Shown: positions 44,681 through 57,210 of the stretch, one piece after another
How positions within the stretch are numbered: the first letter of the stretch is position 1
How the letters are laid out: each line of letters opens with the position of its first letter
Assembly: GCA_963555705.1 (NCBI GenBank)
Contig: OY743180.1
Coordinates: 41,076,129-41,140,128, forward strand
Source: Ligustrum vulgare
Lineage: Eukaryota; Streptophyta; Magnoliopsida; Lamiales; Oleaceae
DNA: 64,000 nucleotides
Direction: 5' to 3'
Position numbers and translations under genes: made by a program
Notes under the pieces: generated by a model
Told to the model about the DNA's origin: nothing
Databases searched by the model: none
What the model saw: the letters and a program-made list of their open reading frames with translations, nothing else

Positions 44681-47469
44681 TGATGAGATTCGAAGCTTGG
44701 AATTATAGCCGGAAAGTTCTGAACCCAGGTTTGTTTGCGGACGGAGGAATCTTGACCCAAACTTCACGAGCGAGGAACGACGATGCGAAAGAAAGAACCA
44801 AGACTTTCGAAACGCCACAAGGATTTGTCCAGTTTCCTTGATAAGTTTCTAGTTTTGAACGCCACAAATATTCTAGGGAATATTTGATAAGTTCAATTGA
44901 AAGCTGCAAGAAATAATCTTGATAAGTCCGAAAGGGAATATAGGAATCCACCTATAATTTTATTGAATTATCAATAAAAACTGTTTATTAAAATTAAAGT
45001 CTAATCTTACAATAAATGAAAAAGGATATAAATAGTAAAAAATGGACTAAGCCTAATCCTAGCCGCTATAGAGGCACAAAAATAAACTTAGCATAATTAA
45101 AAACGGAATTTAAACCAAAAAACGCGAACCCTAATTCACAAGAATCGGCGCGCGACCAGAACAGCAGTTATGGACATGATGGATGTTAGTTACAGGCGTA
45201 ATTTTAAGAAGAAAATGATTTAAGTCCGTAAGTATTGTGTTTACGGCCGTAAGTGTCCGGCTGCATCATTTTTTAACTTTTCTCAACCGCATACTCTCTT
45301 GATATTTTGATTATAAATTTCTTTTCCGATGTCCGATTGTACTGATTAAAAGTGCATTGGAAAGAACACTCAAAGATCTACAATTCATCTTCAAATAGAT
45401 GTTCTCAAATTCGAACATCTTCTATACGAAAACTGAACTTCAATCTCTGACTAAAAATCTGGATCACAATCCTTGCGGGTTTTTGATTCCCCAATTTCAT
45501 CCCAAGTCTTCTTTGACCATAATGTTTGCCTCAAATCTTCTTTCCACGTGCAATTATTTATTTGAAGCCCTTTGAACACGCCCTGGAAGTTTTGTTTGGC
45601 TTGATTTGTAGATTTTTCTGTCAAGCCTGCCATGATTACGCTGGAAAGTTCCGAACGCAGGTTTGTTTTCAAACGGAGGAGTCTTGAGCCAAACTTCATG
45701 ACACGAGGAATGACGATGCAGAAGAAAGAACCAAGACTTTCAAAATGCCACAAGGATTATCCAGTTTCCTTGATAAGTTTCTGGTTTTGAACGCTAAAAA
45801 TATTTTCACGAATATTTGATAAGTTCGATTGAACGCTACATGAAATAATTTTGATAAGTTCGAAAGGGAATATAGGAATCCACCTATAATTTTATTGAAT
45901 CCTCAATAAAAACTGTTTATTAACATCAAAGTCTCATCTTATAATGAATGAAAAAGGATATAAATAATGAAAAACGGACTAAGATTAACCCTAGCCACTA
46001 TAGAGGCCCAAAAATAAACTTAATATAATTAAAAACGGAGTTTAAACCTAAAAACGCGAACCCTAATTTACAAAAATTGGCGTGCGGCCAGAATAGCAGT
46101 TACGGTAGTGGTGGATGTTGGTTACGGCTGTAATTTTAAGGAGAATATGATTTACAATCGTAAGTACTGTGTTTATGGCCATAAGTGTCCAGCTGCATCG
46201 TTTTTGCACTTTTCTCAACCGCATGCTCTCTTGGTATTTTGGTCATAATTTTCTTTACTAATATCCGATTATACTGATTCAAAGTGTGTTGAAAAGAAAA
46301 CTCAAATATCTACAATTCATCTTGAAATAGATGTTCCCAAGTTTGAACGTATTCAATAGGAAAGCGGAGCTTCAATCTCTGACTAAAAATCTGGATTACA
46401 ATCCTTATGGGTTTTTTTATTTCCAATTTCACCCCAAGTCTTCTTTGACCATAATTTTTCCTTCCAATCTTCTTCCCACATGCAATTATTGATTTAGATC
46501 CCTTTGAACATGCCCTGGAAGTTTTGTTTGGCTTGATTTGTAGATTATTCTGTCAAGCCTGCCATGATTACCCCGGAAAGTTCCGAACCCAAGTTTGTTT
46601 TTGAACGGAGGAGTCTTGACCCAAACTTCACGACATGAGGAAAGATGATGCAGAAGAAAGAACCAAGACTTTCGAAACGTCACTAGGATTGTCCAGCTTC
46701 CTTGATAAGTTTCTTTTTTTGAATGCTAAAAATATTCTCCCGAATATTTGATAAGTTCGATTGAAGGCTACATGAAATAATCTTAATAAGTTCAAAAAGG
46801 AATATAGGAATTGACCTATAATTTTATCGAATCCTCAATAAACATTGTTTATTAACATCAAAGTCTCATCTTATAATGAATGAAAAAAAGGATATAAATA
46901 ATGAAAAAACGGACTAAGATTAACCCTAGCAGCTATAGAGGCCCAAAAATAAAATTAATATAATTAATAACAGAATTTAAACATAAAAAGTGAACCCTAA
47001 TTTAAAAAATTTGGCGTGCGGCCAAAACAGCAGCTACGGCCGTGATGGATGTTGGTTACGGCTGTAATTTTAAGTAAAATATGATTTACGATTGTAAGTA
47101 CTGTGTTTACGATCGTAAGTGTCCAGCTGTATCATTTTTGCACTTTTCTCAACCGTACGCTCTCTTGGTATTTTGGTCATAACTTTCTTTTCTAATATCT
47201 AATTGTGTTGATTCATAGCCTGTTAGAAAGAAAACCCAAATATGTACAATTCTTATTGAAATATATGTTCCCAAATTTGAACGTATTCTATACGAAAACT
47301 GAGCTTCAATCTCTAACTAAAAATCTAGATCACAATCCTTGCGGGTTTTTTATTTCCAATTTCACCTCAAGTCTTCTTTGACCATAATTTTTGCCTCCAA
47401 TCTTCTTCCTACATGCCATGATTCATAGATTTGTATATTTTTATATCAAATTTGCCATGATTCTCATCA
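44681..47469 (-). repeat. 5' LTR made of three 932-bp tandem units
   Basis: The phrase (c/t)ggaaagttc(c/t)gaac(c/g)cag recurs at 44709, 45641 and 46573, spaced exactly 932 bp. Each unit contains gttacgg.cgtaa-type motifs and ends ggcttgatttgtagattttt...catgatt. The units have diverged visibly, so the triplication is not recent. Confidence 0.75.
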
Positions 47470-47969
47470 CTCCAGGCCTAGGTTAAACTAGGGTTAGAAT
47501 TTTCTTTGTAAAGAGTAAACACACACTACATACTTTAGTGTATGTCTCGTCACTTTGCAAACTAGGTTAAGAAAAATAGTCTTAGAAGACTATTTGTAAT
47601 CTCTTTACGATTCCAAAACTCTACCAACCCTAGTACTATAACCTAGGCTCATTTCTGCACAGCCCAATACATGTTATAAGCCCGTATAAGCCTATTATAC
47701 TGAAGCCACAGAGGGAAACCAGATCGGACCCAATTAAACTAAGATCCAATAAATTAATTATGACCTAATCAACTCTTGATCAGTCAAAATTAATTTATTA
47801 ATCGCGTTTTATTACACTAAAATAACAAGATTGCACTCTTAATAAAATTGAAATTACTGAAACATCTAATCGATAATTATATCCTCTGACTTATCGTTCT
47901 TACATGTTACCCCCGTCGATCAACTCGAATATTTCAAAGCAAGCTAAATTGACCAAAATTCCCTTCTCT

Positions 47970-48394
47970 AAATGAATTCTAGTGTTTCATGCACCTAGTC
48001 ATTACGACTTACTGTCTAGAAATACGATTAAATAATTATGTAGAGTTGATTTAAACTCGAGAGAGAAATTTCATACGCATAACTAAATTCGGTCGAGCAC
48101 ATAGATAGGACTAAAACTTGATGATTGGAATTAATAGTATTGACTTATGTGAAATCGAATGTCCCAACACCTTTAAACACCACTTAATAAAATCATAACT
48201 TGAATTCTTTTCACAAGATTTTATTCATTTTAGTTTGTCTGATTATTTTATTCAAAACTTCAAAATCACATCATTCTCTCGTTCCAGTTAAGGTAATTAT
48301 TCTAAAACATAAATTTCCTCAATCCTGATGGGATCGATATTTGGATTCCAAGCCCACTTTATTACTTGTGCGACCCGTACACTTGCGGTGAGCA
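47970..48394 (+). repeat. Left LTR portion of an old Athila/Tat-like element
   Basis: It matches 61223-61647 over about 425 bp (for example tcattacgactta(c/g)t(g/a)tctagaaatacga and gaatgtcccaacacctttaaa) and ends ttgcggtgagca. It is followed 11 nt later by tggcgccgttgac (48406), a tRNA-Asp-type primer site. The LTR start could not be located; sequence to the left of 47970 does not match the right copy. Confidence 0.6.
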
Positions 48395-48686
48395 AAAACA
48401 AGTATTGGCGCCGTTGACAGGAAATATAGCTTAAATTTATTTTTAGGCTATTTTCACTAATTCGGACTTTTTACCGCTTACTTTCGTTTATTTTTATTTT
48501 TTAGTAATTTTTATATTTTAATTTCATTTCGTTCACTTTTTCTTTGTTTTCTTTTTCAGGTTGTGCATGCAAAGTTTGAGGAACGTGGAACTTATAGAAG
48601 GTGATCGGGAAATCTAAATAACCTTGCACCCCAAGTTAAGGGAAGCTAAGGAATCGGATAAATAGAAAAATCAAAAATAGGAAGAC

Positions 48687-50060
48687 ATGGCAAACAATCT
48701 GGGTTTACTAGATATTGGGCCACCTATTAATGAAGATGACATGCTAGTTGGTGATTTCATGACTCCTCAAATAGTACAAAGCCAATCTAGCATCGTGTAT
48801 CCGTCGTTTGGGGTTGCAAACTTTCAGCTGAAGAAAAATGTTATCAATACGTTCCAAAATGGGCAATACTTTTATGGGAAATCGAATGAAAATCCGTACA
48901 CATGTCTCAGAACTCTGAGACATGTACCAAGGACTATCCGATGATGCTACCAGACTTAGGTTGTTCCTATACATATTATGGGATAAGACAGTGGAGTTGT
49001 TGGATTCGCGCATGCTGGGAGAATTACTTTTTTCCAACATGATTCTGAATCCTTTGATGACACTTGGAACAGGTTCAAGAGCATGCTCAGGAAGTGTCCT
49101 AATCATGGCATCAATAAGGGTGAACCAATCAAATTATTTTATATAGGGCTACTTCCTCATTTCAAAAGTATGGTTGACACTTCATCCAACGGGGCATTGT
49201 CTACAAAAACAATTGGTGGAGCACTTGAGCTATTTCAAAGAATAGCAAACATCAATGCTATGTGGGGATCAGATAAAGTAATACAGAAGAAACTAACAGG
49301 GGTGTATGAGGTAGACTCAGTTGCTGCATTGACTGCGAAAATTGATTCTTTGGTGACTTGCTTGCAATCTACACAAGTGGAGAATTCAGTGAAAAATTAT
49401 GGGTGAATTACGAAGAATGTGAAGCAAATCATGCAACTTCAGATTGTCCTATTCTTGCGTGTCCAGTGGAGCAAGTTAACTTCATGCAAGGGAATCAACG
49501 CCAAAACAATCCGTATTCTAACATCTATAACCCCTATTGGCGAAATCATCCCAGCTTTTCTTGGTGTGACAACAATGATACATAGATGGCTCCTCAATAT
49601 TAGAAAGAAGAGAAGAAGCCATAATTGGAAGAAATAGTTTTGAAGCTCATGGAAAAGACAGACCAGTTTATTGGGCAGAAAAATAAGTACATGGGTAAGA
49701 CAGACCAATTCATGATCAAGAAAGAACAATTCATGCAGAAAATAGAGATGGTCTTGCAAAGTCATCAATCTTCAATCAAAAATTTGGAAACTAAGGTGGG
49801 ACAAATTGCTCAGATAGAGCACCTGGAAAGCTACTTGGAAATACATTGAAAAACCAAATGAGCAGGATATGACTATTGGAGTTGTAGGGGAAGAAGAGGA
49901 TTATGTGCCTGGGAGGATCCATTTTGCTCCATGTGATAGAGTGTATTTACCCCCACGTTCCATATCCTCAAAGGGCTCACCAAAGTTCAGGCAAATAATG
50001 TGCATTTGGATGATAATTGGAGCTAAAACGAACAAATGGATGAAGGTCATATCAACCGGA
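48687..50060 (+). pseudogene. gag pseudogene of the old Athila/Tat-like element
   Basis: Three or more frames must be joined across frameshifts: MANNLGLLDIGPPINEDD (48687), then FQNGQYFYG and TCLRTL, then SDDATRLRLF (about 48935), then FKSMLRKCPNHG (about 49075) and IKLFYIGLLP, then CEANHATSDCP (about 49420), a zinc-knuckle remnant. This order is that of Athila-type gag. No protease or RT follows before the newer Athila insertion, nor after it. The element was either gag-only or lost pol by deletion. Confidence 0.6.
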
Positions 50061-50192
50061 ATTTACTGGAGGTGAAAAGTGCTAGAAATCAAAGTTGGAT
50101 AGCTTAATCGAAGAGGAAGAGAAGTTGGAAGAAAAGGATTGAAGAGATTTGAAAGTATGAGGACTAATTTGTAGCAATTAGAAGATGAAGGG

Positions 50193-51757
50193 TGATTATT
50201 GTCCAATTTTACGTATTTTAGGTAGACAAATAAATGAAAAATACAATTTTGGGGATTTAAATTTTGTAATTTAGAGTAAAATTTATTAAAGATTCAATTT
50301 TATTTGTTAAACTCTAAATTGATTTTATTTGTTAATAATTTCATTTATTTAATTGCAGGTACATTTTGGACAATTTTATCTCAAAAATCCCTAGTTTAAT
50401 GGACCCGAAAAAGCCCAAATTGAGAAGAAAACCTACACACCACTCAGCAGCCCCCTCTCCATCTCTTTCTCTCGCTATCTTCTTCTCCAATCCACCATTT
50501 TCAGCCTCTGTTTTTGTCCCAGCAGCAACCAACTACACACACAGAACCTCCCTCTGAATTCCCTCTACCTCACGCATATTCTGTCTTCTCCCTTCCCTGA
50601 AAACAAACCAGCAGCCAACCATTCTCAACCGGTGCTTCAGCCGCCAACCTGCTCCCTCTCTCACGCAGCTCTGTCTCTCTTCCTCACCACTTCCAGCCGC
50701 CAGCCTTCTCTTCCTCAAGGAACAACCAGCAGCCACGCAGCAGCACAGAAACCGCCAGCCACACCTCTCCTCTCTCACGCCACCGTTCTCAGCCTCACCA
50801 ACCTTAAATCCCAACAGAAAACCAGCCACAGCTCCGTTTTCTCTCCTTTTCACCATCTCCCACCCGTATCTCTCATCTTCTCTGCCTCTGTCTTCTCTCC
50901 CTCACACAACCAGAAGCCCTCAGCCTCCGCACATCAACTCATCTTCACGCAGCAGACTCGCCAGCAGCTCCCTCGAACCAGCAGCTACAGCACATGCCCA
51001 GCAGCTCTCGATTTCGGTTGATTCTTTCCAGTTTTGATTCTTAGTTTGCTTTGATTTTGATTGTTTCATTTGTTAGTTTATATAAATTCATATTCTTGAC
51101 ATTAGTTTAGTTTGAGTTATAATGTTGGTTATAGAATTTTCAGATTGTTGGCATTGACTTGGTTTTAGATATATTTAGTATTGTAAGTTCATTTCCGAAT
51201 TTGAATTTCGTTTGATTAATGGTTAGTGTTTATTTGAATTTTATTCCGATTAATTTAATGATGTCCGGCTAAGTTATTTTTTAGGGGAGTTATTCTTAGC
51301 TTCAATGGGCGTGTTTTAATTTCTCATGGGCGAATTGTTGTTATTGATAAGAGTTTATAAATTGTTTTAAGTTTTCAAATTATTTTACTTGGATTAGTGT
51401 CGCTGATGTGGTATGTATTGAAAATGCACACAACATGCTCGACAAAACGCGGTAGAATGAATTGAGTAATTTTCTCACTAATATTTCCAAATTTTATCGA
51501 TCTCAAGAAATTCACACTAATCTTATTTGAAAAGCCCAATTGATAGCGAAAGAATAACTCCACTCAAATTTCCCTTTCATTGCAATTTAATTATATTCTC
51601 TTCAAATTCATTTTAACATAATTGAAATCATAGTTTAAGTTTCGAATTTAGCAAATATTACGATATCAACAAAATCCCTAGGAAGAATGACCCTGGATTA
51701 TTCCTAGGCTATAACCTGACCCCTTTATACTTGGAGGGTAGATTTAACATCGAGTCA
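50193..51757 (+). repeat. Athila 5' LTR
   Basis: 1565 bp. The Ser/Pro/Gln-rich frames inside (50366-51021) also appear in the 3' LTR (59103-59758). They are CT/CAG-biased leader sequence, not genes. Confidence 0.9.
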
Positions 51758-51763
51758 AGTTTT

Positions 51764-51779
51764 TGGCGCCGTTTCCGGA
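51764..51779 (+). other. Athila primer binding site (tRNA-Asp type)
   Basis: tggcgccgtttccgga, 6 nt after the LTR, is close to the complement of the plant tRNA-Asp 3' end, the primer used by Athila elements. Confidence 0.8.
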
Positions 51780-51872
51780 GATTATTTTGGTGTTAATTGA
51801 TTTTTGCTGAATTCTTCTTATTTTATTATTATTTTTTTGTTCGACTACTATTCTTGATATTATTCTTTGTTT

Positions 51873-54149
51873 ATGTCCGTTTGGTTTCGAGATAATTCTA
51901 AGCGATTAGTAAGATCGGAACCTACTAACCAATTTCTAATTCTTGAAAATCAGCAGGTACTAATGGAAAATATTGCAGATCCAAATGAGGCGCCAGTCGT
52001 TCGAAGTCTTAGAGACTACATTTTTCCAACGATGACAAGCACTCCGTCATGCATAGTGACGCCTGCAAATGCGGTAGTCTTCAACTTCAAAACGGGAATG
52101 ATTGATCATCTACCACGCTTCCATGAGATGCCATCAGAGAGTGCATATCACCACATCCAGGAATTCGAAGGGGTTTGTTTTACTTTTCTTGAAAGAAATT
52201 GCACTGAGGAAGTCATTCGACTCAAGCTTTTCCCTTTTTCACTAAAGGATAAAGCTAAGTCATGGCTTAACTCCTTGAGGCCTAGTTCAATTACAAATTG
52301 GGCAAATATGCGGAAAGAGTTCATTAAAAAGTTTTTTCCACCACAAAGAACCACCGCAATTCAAAGACAAATCATGAATTTTTCCCAAAAGAATAATGAA
52401 AATTTTTACACTAGTTGGGAAAGATTTAAGGATTTGTTGTTATCTTGTCCCCATCATGGTTATGAAAAATGGATGTTAACAAAAAAATTTTATGAAGGGC
52501 TCAGACCAGAAATGAGACAATTTGTGCAAACCATGAGTAATGGTGACTTCTTTGCAAAAGACCCGAATGACGTTTTTACATTTTTTGATGATTTAGCTGA
52601 AAATGCTCAATCTTGGGATAACATTGATGAGTTTGATAGGGGTGTTGCAATAAAAGCTGAATTTCCAAAAATTGCATCTGGAAATGGAATTCATTCACTT
52701 AGAGCAGATGATGACATAAATGCCCGATTGGCTGTCATCACTCGAAAACTTGAAAATTTGGAAACTCAAAAAGTGAATGAAGTCAATTCCTCTTCCACTA
52801 TTTTAGAAAAATGTTCAATTTGTGATGATGCACAGCATTTAACCTCTGATTGTCCTGCACTTCCCCAACTAAAAGAAATGTATTTTGATCAATCTGTTGC
52901 TGTTAATATGATTTCCAAACCTTATTCTAATCCATATTCGAGTACTTATAATCCAGGTTGGAGAAATCATCCCAATTTCAGTTGGAGGAATGATCAAGGA
53001 GGAAGCAATAATGTTGGCAACAATGCTGGACCTTCACAACCAACACCATATATGCCACCGCAGAAGAGAAGTCTGGAAGACCAAATCCAACAATTCATGC
53101 AAAGCCAAGCTGCCATCAACAATCAAAACTCTCAGGCCATCAATGACATCCGATCTCAGCTTACAAAGCTGACTACTCAGGCAAGTGCAGCAGAAAAAGG
53201 TAAGTTTCCAGCTCAACCAATGCCTAATCCTCAAACTCAATACAATGGGGTCGATGAATCCAATCTAAGACATGTGAAAGCAGTAACTACTTTGAGAAGT
53301 GGTAAGCAAATCCAAGTTCCTGAACCTCAAGAGAACTTGGTGGGTAAGCAAGCTAAACCTCCTGTCGATGATACTATACTAAAATCTGTATCTGATGTTC
53401 AGGAACCACCTAAGCAAATAGTAGGTGCACCCCCTGCCCCTTTTCCTCAAAGATTACAACCTGATAATAAGACCAAAAAGCAAACAGAAATTCACGAGAT
53501 TTTTAAGCAAGTTAGGGTAAATATTCCTCTGTTAGATGCAATTCAACAAGTCCCTGCCTATGCTAAATTTCTTAAGGATTTGTGTACGGTGAAGAGGAAG
53601 TTAGCTGTTAAGAATAAGGCCTTTTTAACTGAACAAGTGAGTTCTATCATACAATGTCAGACTCCTCAAAAATTTAAAGATCCTGGTTCTCCAACCATTG
53701 CTTGTATGATAGGAACCACTCGTATTGGTCATGCATTGCTAGATTTAGGTTCGAGTGTGAATCTTTTGCCCTTTAGTGTGTATACACAACTTGGTCTAGG
53801 TGAACTTAAGCCTACCCCCATGATTTTACAATTAGCAGATAGATCTATTAAGATGCCTAGAGGGATAATTGAGGATGTTTTGGTTCAAGTCGATAAATTC
53901 TATTATCCAGTTGATTTTGTTGTTATTGATGTTCAAAGTACACCTAAAACTTCTCCTCAAATCCCTGTTATTCTTGGTAGACCATTTCTTGCAACTTCAA
54001 ATGCTTTAATAAATTGTAGGAGTGGTATTTTAAAGTTGACTTTTGGAAATATGTCTTTGGAGCTTAACATTTTCAATGCTTGTAGGCAACCAAAAGATTT
54101 TGATGAAGTACAGGACGTTAATATGCTGGAAGAGCTGCTAGTTAGTTAG
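51873..54149 (+). CDS. Athila gag-protease
   Basis: The ATG at 51873 opens a 758-aa frame. The Athila gag signature RSLRDYIFP lies near residue 48, followed by the capsid-like region (FHEMPSESAYHHIQEFEGVC, LFPFSLKDKAKSWLNSL, FFPPQRT). A CCHC zinc knuckle C-x2-C-x4-H-x4-C is at about 314-327 (CSICDDAQHLTSDC). The aspartic protease segment has LLDLGSSVNLLP near 620, where Athila proteins have D-L-G in place of D-S/T-G. Gag packages the RNA and protease cuts the polyprotein. The frame ends at TAG 54147-54149, while the RT frame opens at 54146, offset by one base. A single-base loss in the gttagttag stretch is the simplest explanation, so pol is no longer translated in line. Confidence 0.85.
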   Translation: MSVWFRDNSKRLVRSEPTNQFLILENQQVLMENIADPNEAPVVRSLRDYIFPTMTSTPSCIVTPANAVVFNFKTGMIDHLPRFHEMPSESAYHHIQEFEGVCFTFLERNCTEEVIRLKLFPFSLKDKAKSWLNSLRPSSITNWANMRKEFIKKFFPPQRTTAIQRQIMNFSQKNNENFYTSWERFKDLLLSCPHHGYEKWMLTKKFYEGLRPEMRQFVQTMSNGDFFAKDPNDVFTFFDDLAENAQSWDNIDEFDRGVAIKAEFPKIASGNGIHSLRADDDINARLAVITRKLENLETQKVNEVNSSSTILEKCSICDDAQHLTSDCPALPQLKEMYFDQSVAVNMISKPYSNPYSSTYNPGWRNHPNFSWRNDQGGSNNVGNNAGPSQPTPYMPPQKRSLEDQIQQFMQSQAAINNQNSQAINDIRSQLTKLTTQASAAEKGKFPAQPMPNPQTQYNGVDESNLRHVKAVTTLRSGKQIQVPEPQENLVGKQAKPPVDDTILKSVSDVQEPPKQIVGAPPAPFPQRLQPDNKTKKQTEIHEIFKQVRVNIPLLDAIQQVPAYAKFLKDLCTVKRKLAVKNKAFLTEQVSSIIQCQTPQKFKDPGSPTIACMIGTTRIGHALLDLGSSVNLLPFSVYTQLGLGELKPTPMILQLADRSIKMPRGIIEDVLVQVDKFYYPVDFVVIDVQSTPKTSPQIPVILGRPFLATSNALINCRSGILKLTFGNMSLELNIFNACRQPKDFDEVQDVNMLEELLVS

Positions 54150-55668
54150 AAGATCCTAATGAGCAACTTGAGCAGAATCTCGAATTGGACAGCATTCAAG
54201 ACCCTTCAAAAAGTATAACAACAACAGCTGTAAGAGCTTGGCAGCCCAACATTGAGCCTCTAAATGTTAGCCAGACACCCATGCAAACATCAACAGAAAA
54301 GATGCCAACTCTGGAGCTTAAACCTCTTCCATCTGAATTAAAGTATGCATTATTGGGACCTAATGAATCATACCCTGTGGTAATCTCTTCTACTCTTACT
54401 TGTGATCAGGAAAATTTGTTGTTGAAAGTATTGAATGATCATAGATCTGCAATAGGTTGGACTATAGCAGATATTAAGGGAATTAGTCATTTAGTGTGCA
54501 CTCATAGAATTTTCCTAGAAGAAAATGCTAATCCTTCAAGGGAATCTCAAAGAAGGCTAAACCCTAACATGAAAGAGGTTGTTAAAAACGAAGTTTTAAA
54601 ATTACTTGATGCAAGTATTATTTATCCTATTGCAGACAGCAAATGGGTAAGTCCTACTCAAGTAGTTCCTAAGAAAACTGGGGTTACTGTTGTTGAAAAT
54701 GAACAGGGAGAAATGATAACTAAAAGGGTACCTACTAGTTGGAGAATGTGCATAGATTATAGGAAATTGAATTCTATGACCAGAAAAGACCACTTTCCTT
54801 TACCATTTTTAGATCAAGTGCTAGAAAGAGTTGCTGGACACGCATTCTATTGTTTTTTGGATGGTTTTTCAGGCTATCACCAAATTGAAATAGCATTAGA
54901 AGACCAAGAAAAAACTACTTTTACTTGCCATTTTGGGACGTTTGCTTTTAAAAGAATGCCTTTTGGTCTTTGTAATGCCCCAGCAACCTTTCAAAGATGC
55001 ATGCTTAGCATATTCAGTGACATGATAGAAAACATTTTGGAAGTTTTTATGGATGATTTCTCTGTGTATGGTAATTCATTTGATGATTGCCTAACAAATT
55101 TGAAAGCTGTTTTATGCAGGTGTGAAGATAAGCAACTTCTCCTTAATTGGGAGAAATGTCATTTCATGGTAACAAGAGGAATTGTTTTAGGTCATATAAT
55201 TTCTGCTAAAGGCATGGAAGTAGATAAGGCAAAAGTAGATTCAATTTCTAGGTTGCCTATTCCTTCAACTGTAAAAGATGTGCGATCATTTTTAGGTCAT
55301 GCAGGTTTTTATAGGAGGTTCATAAAAGATTTTAGTATCATAGCAAAACCTTTGACTACATTCTTAATGCATGATACAAAATTTGTTTGGACTAATGAAT
55401 GCACTGCAGCTTTTGAACATTTAAAAAAGGCACTCACCACTGCACCCATAGTTAGATCACCTGATTGGTCTCTACCTTTTGAATTAATGTGTGATGCAAG
55501 TGATATAGCCGTAGGGGCAGTGCTTGGCCAGAGGAAAGGTAAGGAACCTTATGTAATCTACTATGCTAGCAGAACTTTGAATCAAGCTCAATTAAATTAC
55601 ACAACTACTGAAAAAGAGCTGCTAGCTATAGTTTTTGCACTGGAAAAATTTCGAACTATCTTATTGGG
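54146..55668 (+). pseudogene. Athila reverse transcriptase-RNase H, frameshifted at both ends
   Basis: This is an open frame continuing pol in the frame one base back from gag. RT motifs are in order: WRMCIDYRKLN, FPLPFLDQVLERVAG, CFLDGFSGYHQI, PFGLCNAPATFQRCM and FMDDFSVYG (active site near 55048), then FLGHAGFYRRFIKDF. The RNase H start is clear ([45 protein letters not shown]). At about 55668 the frame drops and the RNase H continues ([16 protein letters not shown]) in the next frame, a second single-base loss. It has no ATG of its own and would only be made by fusion to gag. Confidence 0.85.
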
Positions 55669-57210
55669 ACCCCTGTTACCATCTTTACTGATCATTCTGC
55701 TCTTAAATATTTGTTCACAAAGAAAGATGCTAAACCTAGACTCATTCGATGGATTTTGTTATTGCAGGAATTTGACATTACAATTAAGGATAAAAAAGGG
55801 GTAGAAAATGTTGTCGCTGATCATTTATCCAGATTAAATCCTGATAATTCAAAAGTTTCTCACCCTTTAAATGATTCATTTCCCGATGAACAGTTATTTA
55901 GCTTGAATACTGTTCCATGGTTTGCTGACTTGGTTAATTATCTTGTCACATGTCATATGCCCTCAAATTGGAGTGTCCAAGACAAAATGAGGATGAAAGC
56001 TATTGCAAGGAAATTTTTCTACGATGATCCATACTTATTCAAATATTGTGCTGATCAGATCATTCGAAGATGTGTTCCTGATGACGAGGTACAACAAGTT
56101 CTTACTTTCTGTCATTCTCATGCTTGCGGAGGCCATTTCTCTTCGCAGAAAACAGCTGCTAAGGTACTTCAATGTGGTTTTTATTGGCCTAGTTTATTTA
56201 AGGATGCTCATACCTTTTGTAAAAATTGTGAAGCATGTCAGAAACTTGGTAGTCTCAGCCATAGGAATATGATGCCATTAGCACCAATCCTTGTTCTTGA
56301 AATTTTTGATTGTTGGGGATTAGATTTTATGGGCCCTTTTCCCCCTTTTTTTGGATATCTATATATATTGGTTGCTGTTGATTATGTGTCAAAATGGGTA
56401 GAGGCTATTCCATGTAGAACAAATGACCATAAAGTTGTGCTCAAATTTCTGAAAGAACATGTTTTTTCTAGGTTTGGTATGCCTAAGGCCATAATTAGTG
56501 ACGGTGGAACACATTTTTGTAATAAACATTTTGAAACTCTGTTAAAGAAATATGGCATTAGGCATAAAGTTTCCACTCCCTATCACCCTCAAACTAATGG
56601 TCAAACTGAGCTAGCCAACCGGGAAATTAAAGGCATTTTGACAAAAACAGTGAATCCAAATAGAAAAGATTGGCCTATAAAATTAGATGATGCTTTATGG
56701 GCCTATAGAACTGCTTTTAAAACTGTTCTTGGAATGTCTCCTTATAGAATTGTATTTGGAAAACCTTGTCACTTTCCGGTTGAAATCGAACATAAAGCTT
56801 ATTGGGCAATCAAGACACTCAACTTTGATCTAGATCAAGCTGGTGAGTTTAGGAAATTAAAATTGAATGAGTTAGATGAATTGCGTTTGGAAGCATATGA
56901 GAATGCAAAATTTTCAAAAGAGAAAATGAAAGTTTTTCACGATAAGAAAATTTTTAGAAAATCATTTTTTCCTTCTCAAAAAGTATTGCTATATGACTGT
57001 AAACTTCATCTGTTTCCTGGTAAGTTGAGAACTAAATGGATTGGTCCTTACATTGTGCAAACTGTTTACCCTTATGGAGCAGTTGAAATCTTGGATCCAA
57101 AAACTGGTACTGTTTTTAAAGTTAATGGACAACGTCTAAAACCATTTTTGGATAATTTTTCTGCTGATATTAATGAACTACCTCTGCTGGACCCTGCTTC
57201 CAGCAGCTGA
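55669..57210 (+). pseudogene. Athila RNase H end and integrase, out of frame with RT
   Basis: It continues from the second frameshift: the RNase H tail to DHLSRL (about 55829), then integrase. The integrase has the HHCC zinc domain (GGHFSSQKT...[11 protein letters not shown]) and the DDE core ([30 protein letters not shown]). It ends in a GPY-like C-terminus ([18 protein letters not shown]). The last codon is at 57210. Catalytic residues are all present; only the frame is broken. Confidence 0.85.

Larger units (their letters stand above)
42497..47469 (-). mobile_element. Non-autonomous LTR retrotransposon with rearranged LTRs
   Basis: On the minus strand both LTRs begin TGATGAGAATC and end TCTCATCA. 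The element is flanked by ctcta (42492-42496) and ctcca (47470-47474), probably a 5-bp target duplication with one change. The PBS (complement of ctctgatacca at 44668-44678, initiator tRNA-Met) lies 2 nt inside the 5' LTR (44681-47469). A polypurine tract (complement of ttccctccttctcag, 43168-43182) precedes the 3' LTR (42497-43167). The interior encodes only a decayed coiled-coil protein; no RT or integrase is present. Confidence 0.75.

Noticed and set aside
50366..51021. Ser/Pro/Gln-rich ORFs in the Athila LTR (also 59103-59758)
   Set aside because: Low-complexity CT/CAG-rich leader sequence within LTRs; no conserved protein features.
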